A stretch of DNA of 64,000 nt, taken from positions 1,116,001 to 1,180,000 of the forward strand of contig CP065590.1 of NCBI GenBank assembly GCA_016025055.1, written 5' to 3'. The notes under the pieces are model-generated. The model saw only the letters and a list, made by a program, of their open reading frames with translations, was not told the DNA's origin and did not search any database. This document shows positions 40,015-48,913 of the stretch, piece after piece. Origin of the DNA: Chryseobacterium indologenes. Its GTDB lineage: Bacteria; Bacteroidota; Bacteroidia; Flavobacteriales; Weeksellaceae. Position numbers and translations under genes: made by a program. Position 1 is the first letter of the stretch. Each line of letters starts with the position of its first letter.

Positions 40015-41243
40015 AATTTTTTCGATGATCATTGTGGTAGAATCGGGTTTATCGCTGATAAATCTCCTGGCATTTTGAGACATCGTTTTCAATTCTTCCT
40101 GATTGTCTTCATTGGTAAGGAATAAAACAAATTCTGAAGCTCCGTATTCGTCTTTAAAAGACTTTCCTCCTTCTGCTGCAATAAGATCGTCAGCTTCAGG
40201 ATTCTTTTTATAGTGATTACCAAAAATAACGGGAATCCCAAAAGTGGCCGCTTCCAGAATATTGTGTAATCCAGCATCATGAAAGCCTCCGCCCACAACT
40301 GCTACATCAGCATACGAATATAGTTTTGACAGTAGCCCGATACTGTCTATAATCAGAACCTGAGAGACAAAATCCAAATGTTGTGACTGGCTGATCTGAC
40401 TGTACAATACAGCATCAGGGAAAATACTTTTCAAATGTTCTACCCTTTTCAGATCATGAGGGGCAATAATCATCTTCACTGTCCTGTTTTTCCTTGAAAT
40501 CATTTCTGCCATTTTCTCTTCTGCCTGCCAGGAGCTTCCAAAAACAATTGCCTTATCATTTCCGATGAAGTCTGTAATATGGTCGACATGGTTGTCTCTT
40601 TCTCTGAGCTGTTTTACTCTGTCAAAGCGGGTATCTCCCGTTACCGAAGACTGCAACAATCCTATACTTTTTGCCAAAGCGATCGAAAACTGAGTCTGAT
40701 GAAAAAACCAGTCGACATTCTTCTTAAGCTGCTTTACAAACCACTTTCCGTAAGAAGTGAAAAAGGACTGCCTTTCATAAAATAAGGCAGAAATAACATA
40801 AATCTTTGTATTCCTGTTTTTAAGAGCTGCTAGAAGATTATACCAGTAATCATACTTCACCGTAAAAAATAGTTCAGCATTGAATTGTGTTATAAATTCG
40901 TTTATTATACTCTTTTTATCAAAAGGTAAATAGCAGATAACATCTGCAATATGTTTTTTCTTAACAACATTTTCATATCCTGAAGGAGAAAAGAAAGTAA
41001 CAAGAATTTTATGCTCCGGAAAATGATCTTTCAGCCTTTCCAGCACAGGTAATCCCTGCTCGTATTCTCCGAGACTGGCTGCATGCATCCAAATTACCCT
41101 GTCTTTTTGAGTAAATACTGCTTTAACCTTCTCTAAAGACCGCTCTCTCCCTTCAACTCCTTTTTAGTTTTATCATTAAATAATGAAAAAACCTTCATCC
41201 CGAAGATAAGGAGAGTAACAAACAGATTGTAGATAAAAGCCAT
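40006..41243 (-). CDS. kdtA: 3-deoxy-D-manno-octulosonic acid transferase (frameshifted)
   Basis: Adds Kdo from CMP-Kdo to lipid IVA at the inner membrane. The membrane anchor lies at the N-terminus (MAFIYNLFVTLLIFGMKVF from 41243). The N-lobe signature is WMHAASLGEYEQG, with the expected catalytic Glu in the SLGE motif, and the C-lobe has VVGGGFHDAGLHNILEAATFGIPVIFG. The frame breaks at a T5 run (41161-41165, plus strand); six T joins NDKTKK to GVEGRERSLEKVK. The repaired length of about 412 is normal. As the enzyme is normally essential, a sequencing error is likely. Its 3' end is convergent with the preceding plus-strand gene. Confidence 0.92.
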
Positions 41244-41265
41244 TGCGGGAACTATTAAATCAGAA

Positions 41266-41982
41266 TTACAGAACGCTTTTTAACACCCTAAGCTTGTGGG
41301 TATGCTTATTCATCTCTTTGTTGAAAATACCTGTTGAATCCAGCGTATCGATTCTTACTTTTCCCGATGCATGAATAATTTTCTGATTCTCCAACATAAT
41401 ACCCACGTGGATAATCTTACCGTCTGCATTTTCAAAGAAAGCCAGATCTCCTGGTTTGGTTTCTTCTACAAAAGTAAGTGCCTCCCCTACCTCAGCCTGT
41501 TGAGAAGCATCTCTGGGAATTTTAATATCATGAACTTTATACACCAATTGAGTGAAACCGGAGCAGTCTACAGCAAAAAAACTTTTACCACCCCATAAAT
41601 AAGGCACGTTAAGGAATTCTTTTGCAGTGAGAGCAATACTTTCACGGATATCATGACTCCTCTTCGAAGCTACGACCGGAAATTCTACTTCAGAGCCTAT
41701 TGAAAGCAGGGTTTTACCGTCATTCATTAGTACTGAAGAAAAATCTTCTGTCACTACCGTTACTTTTCTCCTGGCTAGTTCTTCATCAGTTACTGGCTTC
41801 AGCTGTTTGGTATCCATCCATCCTTCATAGCCGTCATAATGCATTTTTATTTTGGTCCAGTTTTTATCTACTTCCAGAATATCTGCGCTTTCTCCAAACA
41901 ATATTTCCGTAACGATTTCTGCCCGGTCAGAATTTTCTGCACGAACCGGCGCTACTGTAACTATACAAATTCCTTTATTCAT
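41266..41982 (-). CDS. NlpC/P60 family peptidase with SH3-like domain
   Basis: A 238-residue cell-wall hydrolase of the C40 family that cuts peptidoglycan stem peptides. An N-terminal SH3-like region (about 1-65; VTEILFGESADILEVDKNW, YEGWMD) is followed by the NlpC/P60 domain with the catalytic Cys in VDCSGFTQLV (about 145) and His in KIIHVGIML. No signal peptide is obvious, so export is uncertain. The ATG at 41982 is preferred to a TTG one codon upstream. Confidence 0.88.
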   Translation of the reverse strand: MNKGICIVTVAPVRAENSDRAEIVTEILFGESADILEVDKNWTKIKMHYDGYEGWMDTKQLKPVTDEELARRKVTVVTEDFSSVLMNDGKTLLSIGSEVEFPVVASKRSHDIRESIALTAKEFLNVPYLWGGKSFFAVDCSGFTQLVYKVHDIKIPRDASQQAEVGEALTFVEETKPGDLAFFENADGKIIHVGIMLENQKIIHASGKVRIDTLDSTGIFNKEMNKHTHKLRVLKSVL

Positions 41983-42071
41983 CAACTCTAAATTTAATGA
42001 TTGAATAATTTAAAGATTAAAAATTGAAAACTGTGAACTGCTTTCATCGTTTTAATCTCTGAATATTTTAA

Positions 42072-42719
42072 TTACTTCCTTCGAAGGAAGTTTACTCCAT
42101 CACGCAAAGGTAAAATAAGATTTTCAAAATCTTCATCTTTTGCCGCTAAATCGTTTAGCTCCTTAATCGACTGTGTAGATTTTAATTTGGGATTTTCTTC
42201 CAGTACTTTCCCATACCATAAAACATTATCAAAAAGAATCACGGATCCAGATTTTGTTCTCGGTTTTATCAGTTTGAAATATTCCGCATAATTTTCTTTA
42301 TCTGCATCTACAAAAATGAGGTCAAAGAACTCATCAGTTTCTTTTAAAAATTCTTTAGCATCCTGCAACTTAAAATCAATTTGACTGGCATATTCGCTGG
42401 TCTCAAAATATTTTTTCGGAAGATAGGCGAGATCCTCATTGACGTCAAGGGTGGTAATTTTGCCGTCCTTTGATAAACCTGAAGCAAGACATAAAGTGGC
42501 ATATCCTGTAAATGTTCCTATTTCAAGAACATTTTTGGGCTGCATCATCTGGGAAATAATCGTCAGCAATCTCCCCTGCTGATATCCCGAAATCATATGG
42601 GGTTGTGTGGTTTTTTGGTAAGTTTCCCTTCTCAGCTTTTTCAGAATATCTGATTCTGAAGAAGCATGTGCTTCCAAATATCTATCCATTTCAGGATTCT
42701 TTTCTTCAAAAAAGCTCAT
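42072..42719 (-). CDS. SAM-dependent O-methyltransferase
   Basis: A 215-residue class I methyltransferase of the catechol/caffeoyl-CoA O-methyltransferase type. The SAM-binding motif is VLEIGTFTGYATLCLASGL (about 60-78), with metal-site DVNEDL-like and FIFVDADKENYAEYF (about 130-145). The substrate is unknown. It is a single gene upstream of the C40 gene. Confidence 0.88.
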   Translation of the reverse strand: MSFFEEKNPEMDRYLEAHASSESDILKKLRRETYQKTTQPHMISGYQQGRLLTIISQMMQPKNVLEIGTFTGYATLCLASGLSKDGKITTLDVNEDLAYLPKKYFETSEYASQIDFKLQDAKEFLKETDEFFDLIFVDADKENYAEYFKLIKPRTKSGSVILFDNVLWYGKVLEENPKLKSTQSIKELNDLAAKDEDFENLILPLRDGVNFLRRK

Positions 42720-42792
42720 ACAATTTTAATTTAAACAAATTTACGGATTTTAAAACTTCTTTTTAAACATGCGGTTTCCGTCCTGCAATAGG

Positions 42793-42824
42793 ATAAAAAA
42801 AAGAGAGAAATGAATCTCTCTCTT
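42793..42824 (-). terminator. Terminator of the cysteine-rich peptide gene
   Basis: AAGAGAGA / TCTCTCTT, an 8-bp stem; the plus strand has an A run upstream, which gives a T run on the minus strand. It begins about 33 bp past the peptide's stop. Confidence 0.65.
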
Positions 42825-42856
42825 CCTGAATCTATTTATTCTGATGCAAACCATCA

Positions 42857-43009
42857 TTATATAGCAATACAATACTGCCCTCTTCCAGGACACGCCCATC
42901 CCGGGCAACAATCAGTTCTCTTCTGACAAATAATAACGGGATTACATTCCAATGCTGCACCCTGAACATTTTTCATTGCTGTTCTGGAAAGTTTTTTTAG
43001 ATTTTTCAT
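42857..43009 (-). CDS. Bacteriocin-type leader peptide with six-cysteine knottin-like core
   Basis: A 50-residue gene below usual length cut-offs. The leader MKNLKKLSRTAMKNVQGA resembles the Lys/Leu-rich, double-glycine-type leaders seen in many small Chryseobacterium peptides; here the cleavage site would be GA rather than GG. The core (about 19-50) has cysteines at 22, 28, 34, 35, 40 and 47, a spacing of C-x5-C-x5-CC-x4-C-x6-C, which is the classic inhibitor cystine knot arrangement. A promoter (43091-43118) and terminator (42793-42824) flank it. No processing exporter is nearby. A toxin, bacteriocin or signal role is inferred only. Confidence 0.75.
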   Translation of the reverse strand: MKNLKKLSRTAMKNVQGAALECNPVIICQKRTDCCPGWACPGRGQYCIAI

Positions 43010-43090
43010 AATTATTTTGATTTAGTATTAATTTCCTACTCTTTAAGATTTTCGGATACCTCTTTGTTGATATTTCCTTTTACGGAGACT

Positions 43091-43118
43091 TAAATATACA
43101 CATTCTTTTATTAATCAA
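43091..43118 (-). promoter_or_regulatory. Promoter of the cysteine-rich peptide gene
   Basis: On the minus strand: TTG (43116-43118), 17 bp spacer, TATATTTA (43091-43098), one base from the TAnnTTTG consensus. It implies a leader of about 75 nt before the start codon. Confidence 0.55.
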
Positions 43119-43155
43119 CGAATTATATTCACAATAAACCTAGCAATATAACGTA

Positions 43156-43224
43156 CCGTATTTTCCCGATATAAAATACCGTGAAAATACGGATGGTATT
43201 TTTGTGGTATTAGGGATAATTTTG
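43156..43224 (+). promoter_or_regulatory. Inverted repeat and -7 box between two divergent small loci
   Basis: CCGTATTTTC (43156-43165) and its exact complement GAAAATACGG (43183-43192) form an inverted repeat with a 17-nt spacer that itself contains AATACCGT. A -7 box TAATTTTG lies at 43217-43224, so the repeat would sit just upstream of the -33 region for rightward transcription. A candidate operator; function is inferred. Confidence 0.45.
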
Positions 43225-43260
43225 CAACAGAAACAGGGTAAAAACACTAGGAAAACTAAA

Positions 43261-43415
43261 ATGATTGCAGGAGAAAAGCAAACTAACCGTGAGAATCAAA
43301 AAAGAATGTACCGAAAGGTCATATACTTTCTCCTGCGCCTAAAAACAAGACAGAAATATCCAATTCATTTTTACAAAGAATTATTTCTCTCTTGAGAAAG
43401 GAAGAATTAATCTGA
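43261..43415 (+). CDS. Possible small protein gene, probably frameshifted
   Basis: Tentative. From the ATG at 43261 the frame runs MIAGEKQTNRENQK and ends at 43395. If the A6 run at 43298-43303 is one base short, as in other genes here, the frame continues as KNVPKGHILSPAPKNKTE and ends IISLLRKEELI at 43413-43415, six bases before a strong terminator. The joined product is about 51 residues, basic, with a likely C-terminal amphipathic helix. I recognise no family. The promoter and terminator show that the locus is probably transcribed. Confidence 0.4.
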
Positions 43416-43420
43416 TTAAA

Positions 43421-43456
43421 AATAAATCCCGAATCTCCTTGGGATTTATTTTTTTT
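43421..43456 (+). terminator. Terminator of the small plus-strand locus
   Basis: Perfect 10-bp stem AATAAATCCC / GGGATTTATT with a 10-nt loop and a T8 run. Confidence 0.8.
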
Positions 43457-43472
43457 ATTCATTGAACCTCCT

Positions 43473-43620
43473 TTAAGCAATCTCAAGAATAGGAAGTCCG
43501 GAATATTTCTCAGGGACAGGCATTTAGATCACCTTTCGATTGGGTTTGTTTTAATGCATCTTCTCCATTTTCTAAAATCTTATTAGTTCTATATTGAATA
43601 TAGAGAACTTTTTCTAAAAT
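43473..43620 (-). pseudogene. Possible gene relic
   Basis: On the minus strand, one frame reads about 35 codons (KVLYIQYRTNKILENG, then EDALKQTQSKGDL) without a start, then stops; the next frame continues MPVPEKYSGLPILEIA and stops. Together this looks like the remains of a small coding sequence with one shift. No family recognised. Low confidence. Confidence 0.25.
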
Positions 43621-43640
43621 TTACAAAACAGATCATTATA

Positions 43641-43670
43641 AAAAAAGATCCTGAAAAATCGGGATCTTTT
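43641..43670 (-). terminator. Terminator of the OmpA-like gene
   Basis: AAAAGATCC / GGATCTTTT stem, with T's following on the minus strand. Confidence 0.75.
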
Positions 43671-43694
43671 CTACCATATTAAAGTATACAGTAT

Positions 43695-44528
43695 TTATTT
43701 TTTAGGAGCAATGTCCATCAGTTTCATAAACTCATCAAGTTTAGGCATTATGATGATTTCTGTTCTTCTGTTTTCCGCTCTACCTGAAACGCTCATATTA
43801 GTCGCTTTAGGATTGTATTCTGAACGACCACCTGCTGTAATTCTCGCAGGATCTACTCCAAATTGAGTCTGAAGAACTTTAGCAACAGATGTACCTCTCA
43901 ATGCAGAAAGATCCCAGTTGTCTCTCGGAAGATTTACAGAATTTAAAGGTGCGTTATCTGTGTTACCTTCAATCAATACGGAGTATTTATCGTAATCGTT
44001 GATCACTTTTGCTACTTTACCCAGAACTTCCTGAGCAGCAGGCAGGATGTTATAATCTCCGGTTTTGTACAACATTTTATCAGAAAGAGAGATCATTACC
44101 ACTCCTTTTAATACTTTTATCTGTACATCCTCATCAGAGACATTATCTAAAGATCTCTTCAGCTTATTAGACAAAGCAAGATTCAAGCTATCGTTTTTAG
44201 CATTGCTGGAGATCAATTGTTTGATATATGAATTCGAAGCATTGATTTCTCCTACCAATTTATCAATATTAGCAGAACTTTTCCCCGTATTTGAAAGACA
44301 GGCATCAAGTGATGATTTTAAAGCATCGTGCTGACTTTTTAATAAATTGTTCTCACCCGCCAATGCAGAGTTTTGAGATTTCAAATCCTGGATTTCTCTT
44401 TGTCTTTCACCAATGTTTTCGATACACTGCTTATAGTTTGTGCTCAATGCATCATATTGCTTCTTGCTCACACAAGATGTCATTCCTAACGCCATTGCAG
44501 AAACTGCTAAAATTTTTAAAATCTTCAT
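43695..44528 (-). CDS. OmpA family lipoprotein
   Basis: A 277-residue envelope protein: lipoprotein signal (LGMTSC at about 14-19), a long coiled-coil-like helical region (about 25-135; QREIQDLKSQNSALAGENNLLKSQ-type heptads) and a C-terminal OmpA domain (about 150-265). The OmpA domain holds VLIEGNTDNAPLN and the peptidoglycan-binding NWDLSALRGTSVAKVL. It probably tethers the outer membrane to the wall. It is a single gene. Confidence 0.92.
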   Translation of the reverse strand: MKILKILAVSAMALGMTSCVSKKQYDALSTNYKQCIENIGERQREIQDLKSQNSALAGENNLLKSQHDALKSSLDACLSNTGKSSANIDKLVGEINASNSYIKQLISSNAKNDSLNLALSNKLKRSLDNVSDEDVQIKVLKGVVMISLSDKMLYKTGDYNILPAAQEVLGKVAKVINDYDKYSVLIEGNTDNAPLNSVNLPRDNWDLSALRGTSVAKVLQTQFGVDPARITAGGRSEYNPKATNMSVSGRAENRRTEIIIMPKLDEFMKLMDIAPKK

Positions 44529-44615
44529 AAATAATCATTTTTAGACCAATCAAAGTTAGGAAAATTCAATTGAATTATATAGGTTATCTTTGCATAAAAG
44601 AAATTCTCAACATCG

Positions 44616-45959
44616 ATGTTGGAAAAATCAAGCTTTATCAATCAACTAAAAAATCTCGTTCACCAGCCGGAAAAACAAAGATTTCTTCTGGCGGTAAGCG
44701 GCGGGGCAGACTCTATGGTTTTAGCCTCTCTCTTTAAGGATTCAAGAGATGAAATGCAAGGTGCCAGATACGAATTTCAGGTCGCCCATATCAATTATAA
44801 ACTTCGTGGCGAAGATTCGGATCTTGACCAGAAAGTTGTGGAGGATTTCTGTGAGAAAAATCATGTGAAATTTCATCTGTATGAAGTTTCAGAAAAGGAT
44901 AAAAAACCGGAAAATTCCATTCAGCTCTGGGCACGAGAACTTCGGTATGCATTTTTTAAAGAAATTCAGGAAAAGGAAAATTTATCTTTTCTGGTTACTG
45001 CGCACCATCTCAATGACCAATTGGAAACGTTCATTATAAACTTATCCAAAGCTGCTGGAATACATGGTTTGAGTGGCATTCCTTCTCATGAAAACAATAT
45101 CCTCAGACCGCTTTTGCCTTTTTCAAAGGAAGACATCTACAGGTTTGCAGAGAGTAACCAAATTCTGTTCAGAGAGGATCTTTCGAATAAAAAAAGTGAT
45201 TATCTACGGAATAAGATCAGAAATGAGATCGTACCCAAGCTGCTGGAAACAAACGGTCATTTTCTGGAAAACTTTAAAAAAAGCACAGAATATCTGAATC
45301 AAACCAAAGATTTTGTTCAAAAACAAATGCTGGAAGTAGAAAAAAGGCTTACCCTATTTAACCCTGGCCATAAAATCTTATCAAAGGAAAAGCTGGATCA
45401 GGAAAGTGATTTCGTCAAATTTGAGATTTTAAAAAAATACGGGTTCAACCGGGAAGAAGAAATTCCTAAAATTTTCAAGGCTGAAAATAACAGTTCTTTT
45501 TTTTCCAAAGACTATCGATTGATTGTCAATAGGGATGAGTTAATCTTTACTGAAAGAGAAATGACTCAGAATGCGGAGAACGAAATTATTCTGATCGACC
45601 AGTTTGATTTTTCTGAGATCGGGATTAATGTCAATCTTCGAGACTCTATTGAACACATTGAAGGAATCAATAAGGAGTTTGAATGGAATTTTGATGCTGA
45701 AAAACTACACTTCCCCTTGCGTTTAAGAAAGCAACAGGATGGAGATGAATTTTATCCTGCAGGTTTTTCAGGGAAAAAGAAAGTTTCTAAGTTTTTTAGG
45801 GACGAAAAATTATCTATTTTAGCGAGGCAAAAAATCTGGATACTGTCTGACAGTCATAATTCCGTTCTTGGCGTTATCCCTCTCAGACAAGACAGAAGAT
45901 ATACAAAGGATGAGAAGACAAAATGGAATCTCAAAATTTTTAATGAAACGAAAAAATGA
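44616..45959 (+). CDS. tilS: tRNA(Ile)-lysidine synthase
   Basis: Converts the wobble C of tRNA-Ile(CAU) to lysidine, an essential step. The 447-residue protein has the N-type ATP pyrophosphatase motif AVSGGADSMVLASLF at about 28-42, HHLNDQLETFIINL at about 130, and C-terminal TilS domains (PLRLRKQQDGDEFYPAGFSGKKKVSKFF). A -7 box (TATCTTTG) lies at 44585-44592. The stop overlaps the dsbD start by four bases. Confidence 0.95.
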   Translation: MLEKSSFINQLKNLVHQPEKQRFLLAVSGGADSMVLASLFKDSRDEMQGARYEFQVAHINYKLRGEDSDLDQKVVEDFCEKNHVKFHLYEVSEKDKKPENSIQLWARELRYAFFKEIQEKENLSFLVTAHHLNDQLETFIINLSKAAGIHGLSGIPSHENNILRPLLPFSKEDIYRFAESNQILFREDLSNKKSDYLRNKIRNEIVPKLLETNGHFLENFKKSTEYLNQTKDFVQKQMLEVEKRLTLFNPGHKILSKEKLDQESDFVKFEILKKYGFNREEEIPKIFKAENNSSFFSKDYRLIVNRDELIFTEREMTQNAENEIILIDQFDFSEIGINVNLRDSIEHIEGINKEFEWNFDAEKLHFPLRLRKQQDGDEFYPAGFSGKKKVSKFFRDEKLSILARQKIWILSDSHNSVLGVIPLRQDRRYTKDEKTKWNLKIFNETKK

Positions 45960-48024
45960 AATTTAGAAATTGGTTTTTATTAATTCTACTATTTTTAGCG
46001 ACAGGAATTAATGCACAGATAAAAAATCCTGTAAAATTTAAATTCACGGTGAACGACCTGGGAAACAACCAGTATGAAGCTGTTTTGAATGCCACCATGG
46101 AAAGCGGCTGGCATATTTATTCTAAAGATCTTCCGGAAGATACAGGAATCCCTACGGAATATAAAGTTTCCGGGAAAAATATTGAACTGATCGGAAAGTT
46201 TACAGAGGTTGGTAAAAAACATGAGGAATTTTCCGAAGCATTTGGAGGAACCATTGTTTTCTATTCTAATACGGCAGGCTTTAAACAAAAATTCAAACTA
46301 AAAGATCCGACAAAACCTGCGGACGTCACTTCTGAAATCACCTACCAGACCTGTGATGACAGAGTATGCCTGGCTCCCAATACACTGGAGTTCAATCAAA
46401 AAGTGACGCCAAAAGGGGCTACAGAAGAAGCCACGACTGATGAAAAAACAGAACCTGCAAAGGATTCTGCTAAAGCCGTTGAAACTGTTAGCGAAAATCC
46501 TGTAAAGCAAGAAATTACAGTAGCAGAAGGATCAAAACTTGACCCTAAACAACTGAAAATTCAAACGATAGATTTCAAAAACCCGTTAACCGACTGTGGT
46601 ACCGCTTCTGCTAAAGTGGAAGAAAACTACTGGACCTATTTGTTTTTAGGTTTTATCGGAGGGTTGATCGCCTTATTAACACCTTGCGTTTTCCCTATGA
46701 TTCCGTTAACGGTTTCTTTCTTTACCAAAGGAAGTAAAGACAAGGCAAAAGGAAAGAGAGATGCTCTTATCTATGGCTTCTTCATCCTTCTTATTTTCGT
46801 TCTGCTAAGTATTCCGTTCCACATTATTGACGGGATTGCCGGAAATATTTTCAACGAGATTTCCACCAGTGTCTGGCTGAATATTGCCTTCTTTATCATA
46901 TTCATTTTCTTCGCCGGAAGTTTCTTCGGATATTACGATATTACACTCCCCAGTTCAATTGCCAATAAATCCTCAAAAGCAGAGGAAGCAGGCGGGATCA
47001 TTGGAATCTTCTTTATGGCATTGACTCTGGTAATCGTTTCCTTCTCTTGTACGGGGCCTATCCTGGGAAGTTTATTAGGAAGTGCTGTTACTGGATCATC
47101 CAACGTTCCGATGTTATTAACGTTTGCTTTAGCAGGTTTCGGGTTGGCATGGGCAATTGTTTTCGGACTTTTGGCATTATTCCCTCAGGCGCTACAGAGT
47201 CTTCCAAAATCAGGAGGATGGATGAATACGGTAAAAGTTGTATTAGGGTTCGTGGAATTGGCACTAGCCTTAAAATTCTTATCAAAAGCAGATCTTGTAT
47301 CAAAAACATTCTTCTTAAAAAGAGAGCTTTTCATTGCAATCTGGATCATTATTGCACTGGGATTGGCTTTATACTTATTCGGGGTGATCAGATTCCCGCA
47401 TGATGATAAAAAACCTAAAATTTCAATCACCAGAAAAATCCTGGGTGTCCTTGGATTTGGTTTTGTGATTTATCTGATTCAGGGATTAATTCCTTCAGAC
47501 CGTCCGAAACTTCAGTTACTAAGCGGAATTCTCCCTCCTTTGAACGTAAGTTATTTCCATGATGAGAAAGACGGTATTCTCGGAATGCATCCTGAGCACG
47601 ATTTCTTCACAGCGATTGAGCTGGCAAAAAAGAAAACAAACCTATTCTTATCGACTTTACGGGGTACGGGTGTGAAAACTGCAGAAAGATGGAAGAATTT
47701 GTATGGAGCGAAGCGGATATCCTGCCGATCCTTCAGAATGACGTTGTATTGGCTTCCTTATATGTAGATGACAAGGAAGAGCTTCCGGAAGATCAGAAAA
47801 CAAAAATAGACCTTGGGGAAGGACAGATTAAAAAGGTTAAAACGATTGGTGACCGATGGAGTTTATTCCAACAGGTTAACTTTAACAATAACTCACAACC
47901 TCATTATGTTTTAATAACTCCGGATGGAAAAGTAATCAATACACCGGTTTCCGGCTACATGCCTAAAGAGGATTTCAAAAAATTCTTAGAATGTGGTGTG
48001 AATTATTACAAGAAAAACAAATAA
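45956..48024 (+). CDS. dsbD: Thiol:disulfide interchange protein DsbD (frameshifted)
   Basis: Carries reducing power from the cytoplasm to periplasmic thiols. It has a signal peptide (about 1-20), an N-terminal immunoglobulin-like domain (about 25-150, with TYQTCDDRVCLAP), eight or so membrane helices (about 225-520) including TPCVFPMIPLT and SFSCTGPILG, and a C-terminal thioredoxin domain. The frame breaks at an A6 run (47626-47631), where seven A restores KPILIDFTGYGCENCRKMEEF, with the active-site CENC. The repaired length is about 689. A sequencing deletion is likely. Confidence 0.92.
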
Positions 48025-48044
48025 AATATTTACTTCAAAATAAG

Positions 48045-48077
48045 AAAGCCTTATCACTCAGTTGATAAGGCTTTTTT
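48045..48077 (+). terminator. dsbD terminator
   Basis: AAAGCCTTATC / GATAAGGCTTT hairpin followed by a T run. Confidence 0.8.
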
Positions 48078-48239
48078 CTTATAGCGATTTAACACTATTT
48101 AAGGTTAACATAATAATAAAAACAACAAACTATTACCATTTAACAAGTTTAGGTATAAACTTTGTATCAATTCCTCAAAACTGCGATCGGGTTTTTATAT
48201 TTTCATCGAATACCGTTTAACCATTTAAAAACATTAATC

Positions 48240-48763
48240 ATGGCAGAAGTAATTGCACAAGAAAAGCAAGGGGGCAGACAAAAAAGAAACTTATCAGAAT
48301 CGATATGACCCCTATGGTAGACCTGGGATTTCTACTTATCACTTTCTTTATGTTTACCACTAATTTTACAAAACCTAATGTAATGGACCTGGGGCTTCCG
48401 GCAAAAAATCCCGACTCTAAAGTAATTAATGAAAACGTAATTAAGGATAAAAACCAGGTAACCTTTATCCTGGGAAAAGACAATCGTATATTTTATCATC
48501 AAAGCAACGCTAAAGATTTAAATACAGGCAATCTCAACGAGACTGATTTCAGTGGGATAAAAGTTTCCAAAATCATTTCTGAAGCCTACCAAAATGCTCC
48601 GAATAAGGAAATTTTCACAATAATCATTAAACCTACAGATGAATCCAACTACAAAAATTTTGTGGATATGCTGGATGATATAGCGATTGCCAAAAAGGAA
48701 CGCTATGGAGTCACTGATATCAAACCCTGGGAAACAAAAATTTATAAAGAGTTAGTTCAATAA
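48240..48763 (+). CDS. exbD: Orphan ExbD/TolR family protein (frameshifted)
   Basis: A third ExbD without an adjacent ExbB or TonB. The start at 48240 gives MAEVIAQEKQGGRQ, like the exbD at 31603 (MAEVQVQEKGGKGGK). After an A6 run (48280-48285) that is one base short, it continues RIDMTPMVDLGFLLITFFMF. The helix region and the MDLGLPAK that follows are almost the same as the 31603 paralog, but the periplasmic domain differs. The repaired protein is about 174 residues. Its partner is presumably ExbB made elsewhere. It has its own terminator. Confidence 0.88.
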
Positions 48764-48797
48764 AGGAAGGCCTTCTCAATTTTGAGAGGGCTTTTTT
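48764..48797 (+). terminator. Terminator of the orphan exbD
   Basis: GGCCTTCTCAA / TTGAGAGGGC imperfect hairpin followed by a T run. Confidence 0.6.
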
Positions 48798-48913
48798 GTA
48801 TAATTTTCCTGCTGGGAAGTATTCCTCTTTTTTGTTTACATTTGAAAGGAGAATTCCGGACATCTTATTTTATTGGTACGGGATTCTCTTAACCTTCTAT
48901 AAAAATTGAAATT

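Noticed and set aside
43204..43395. The 63-codon frame from GTG at 43204
   Set aside because: The GTG lies upstream of the -7 box at 43217, so it would not be in the transcript; the ATG at 43261 is preferred.
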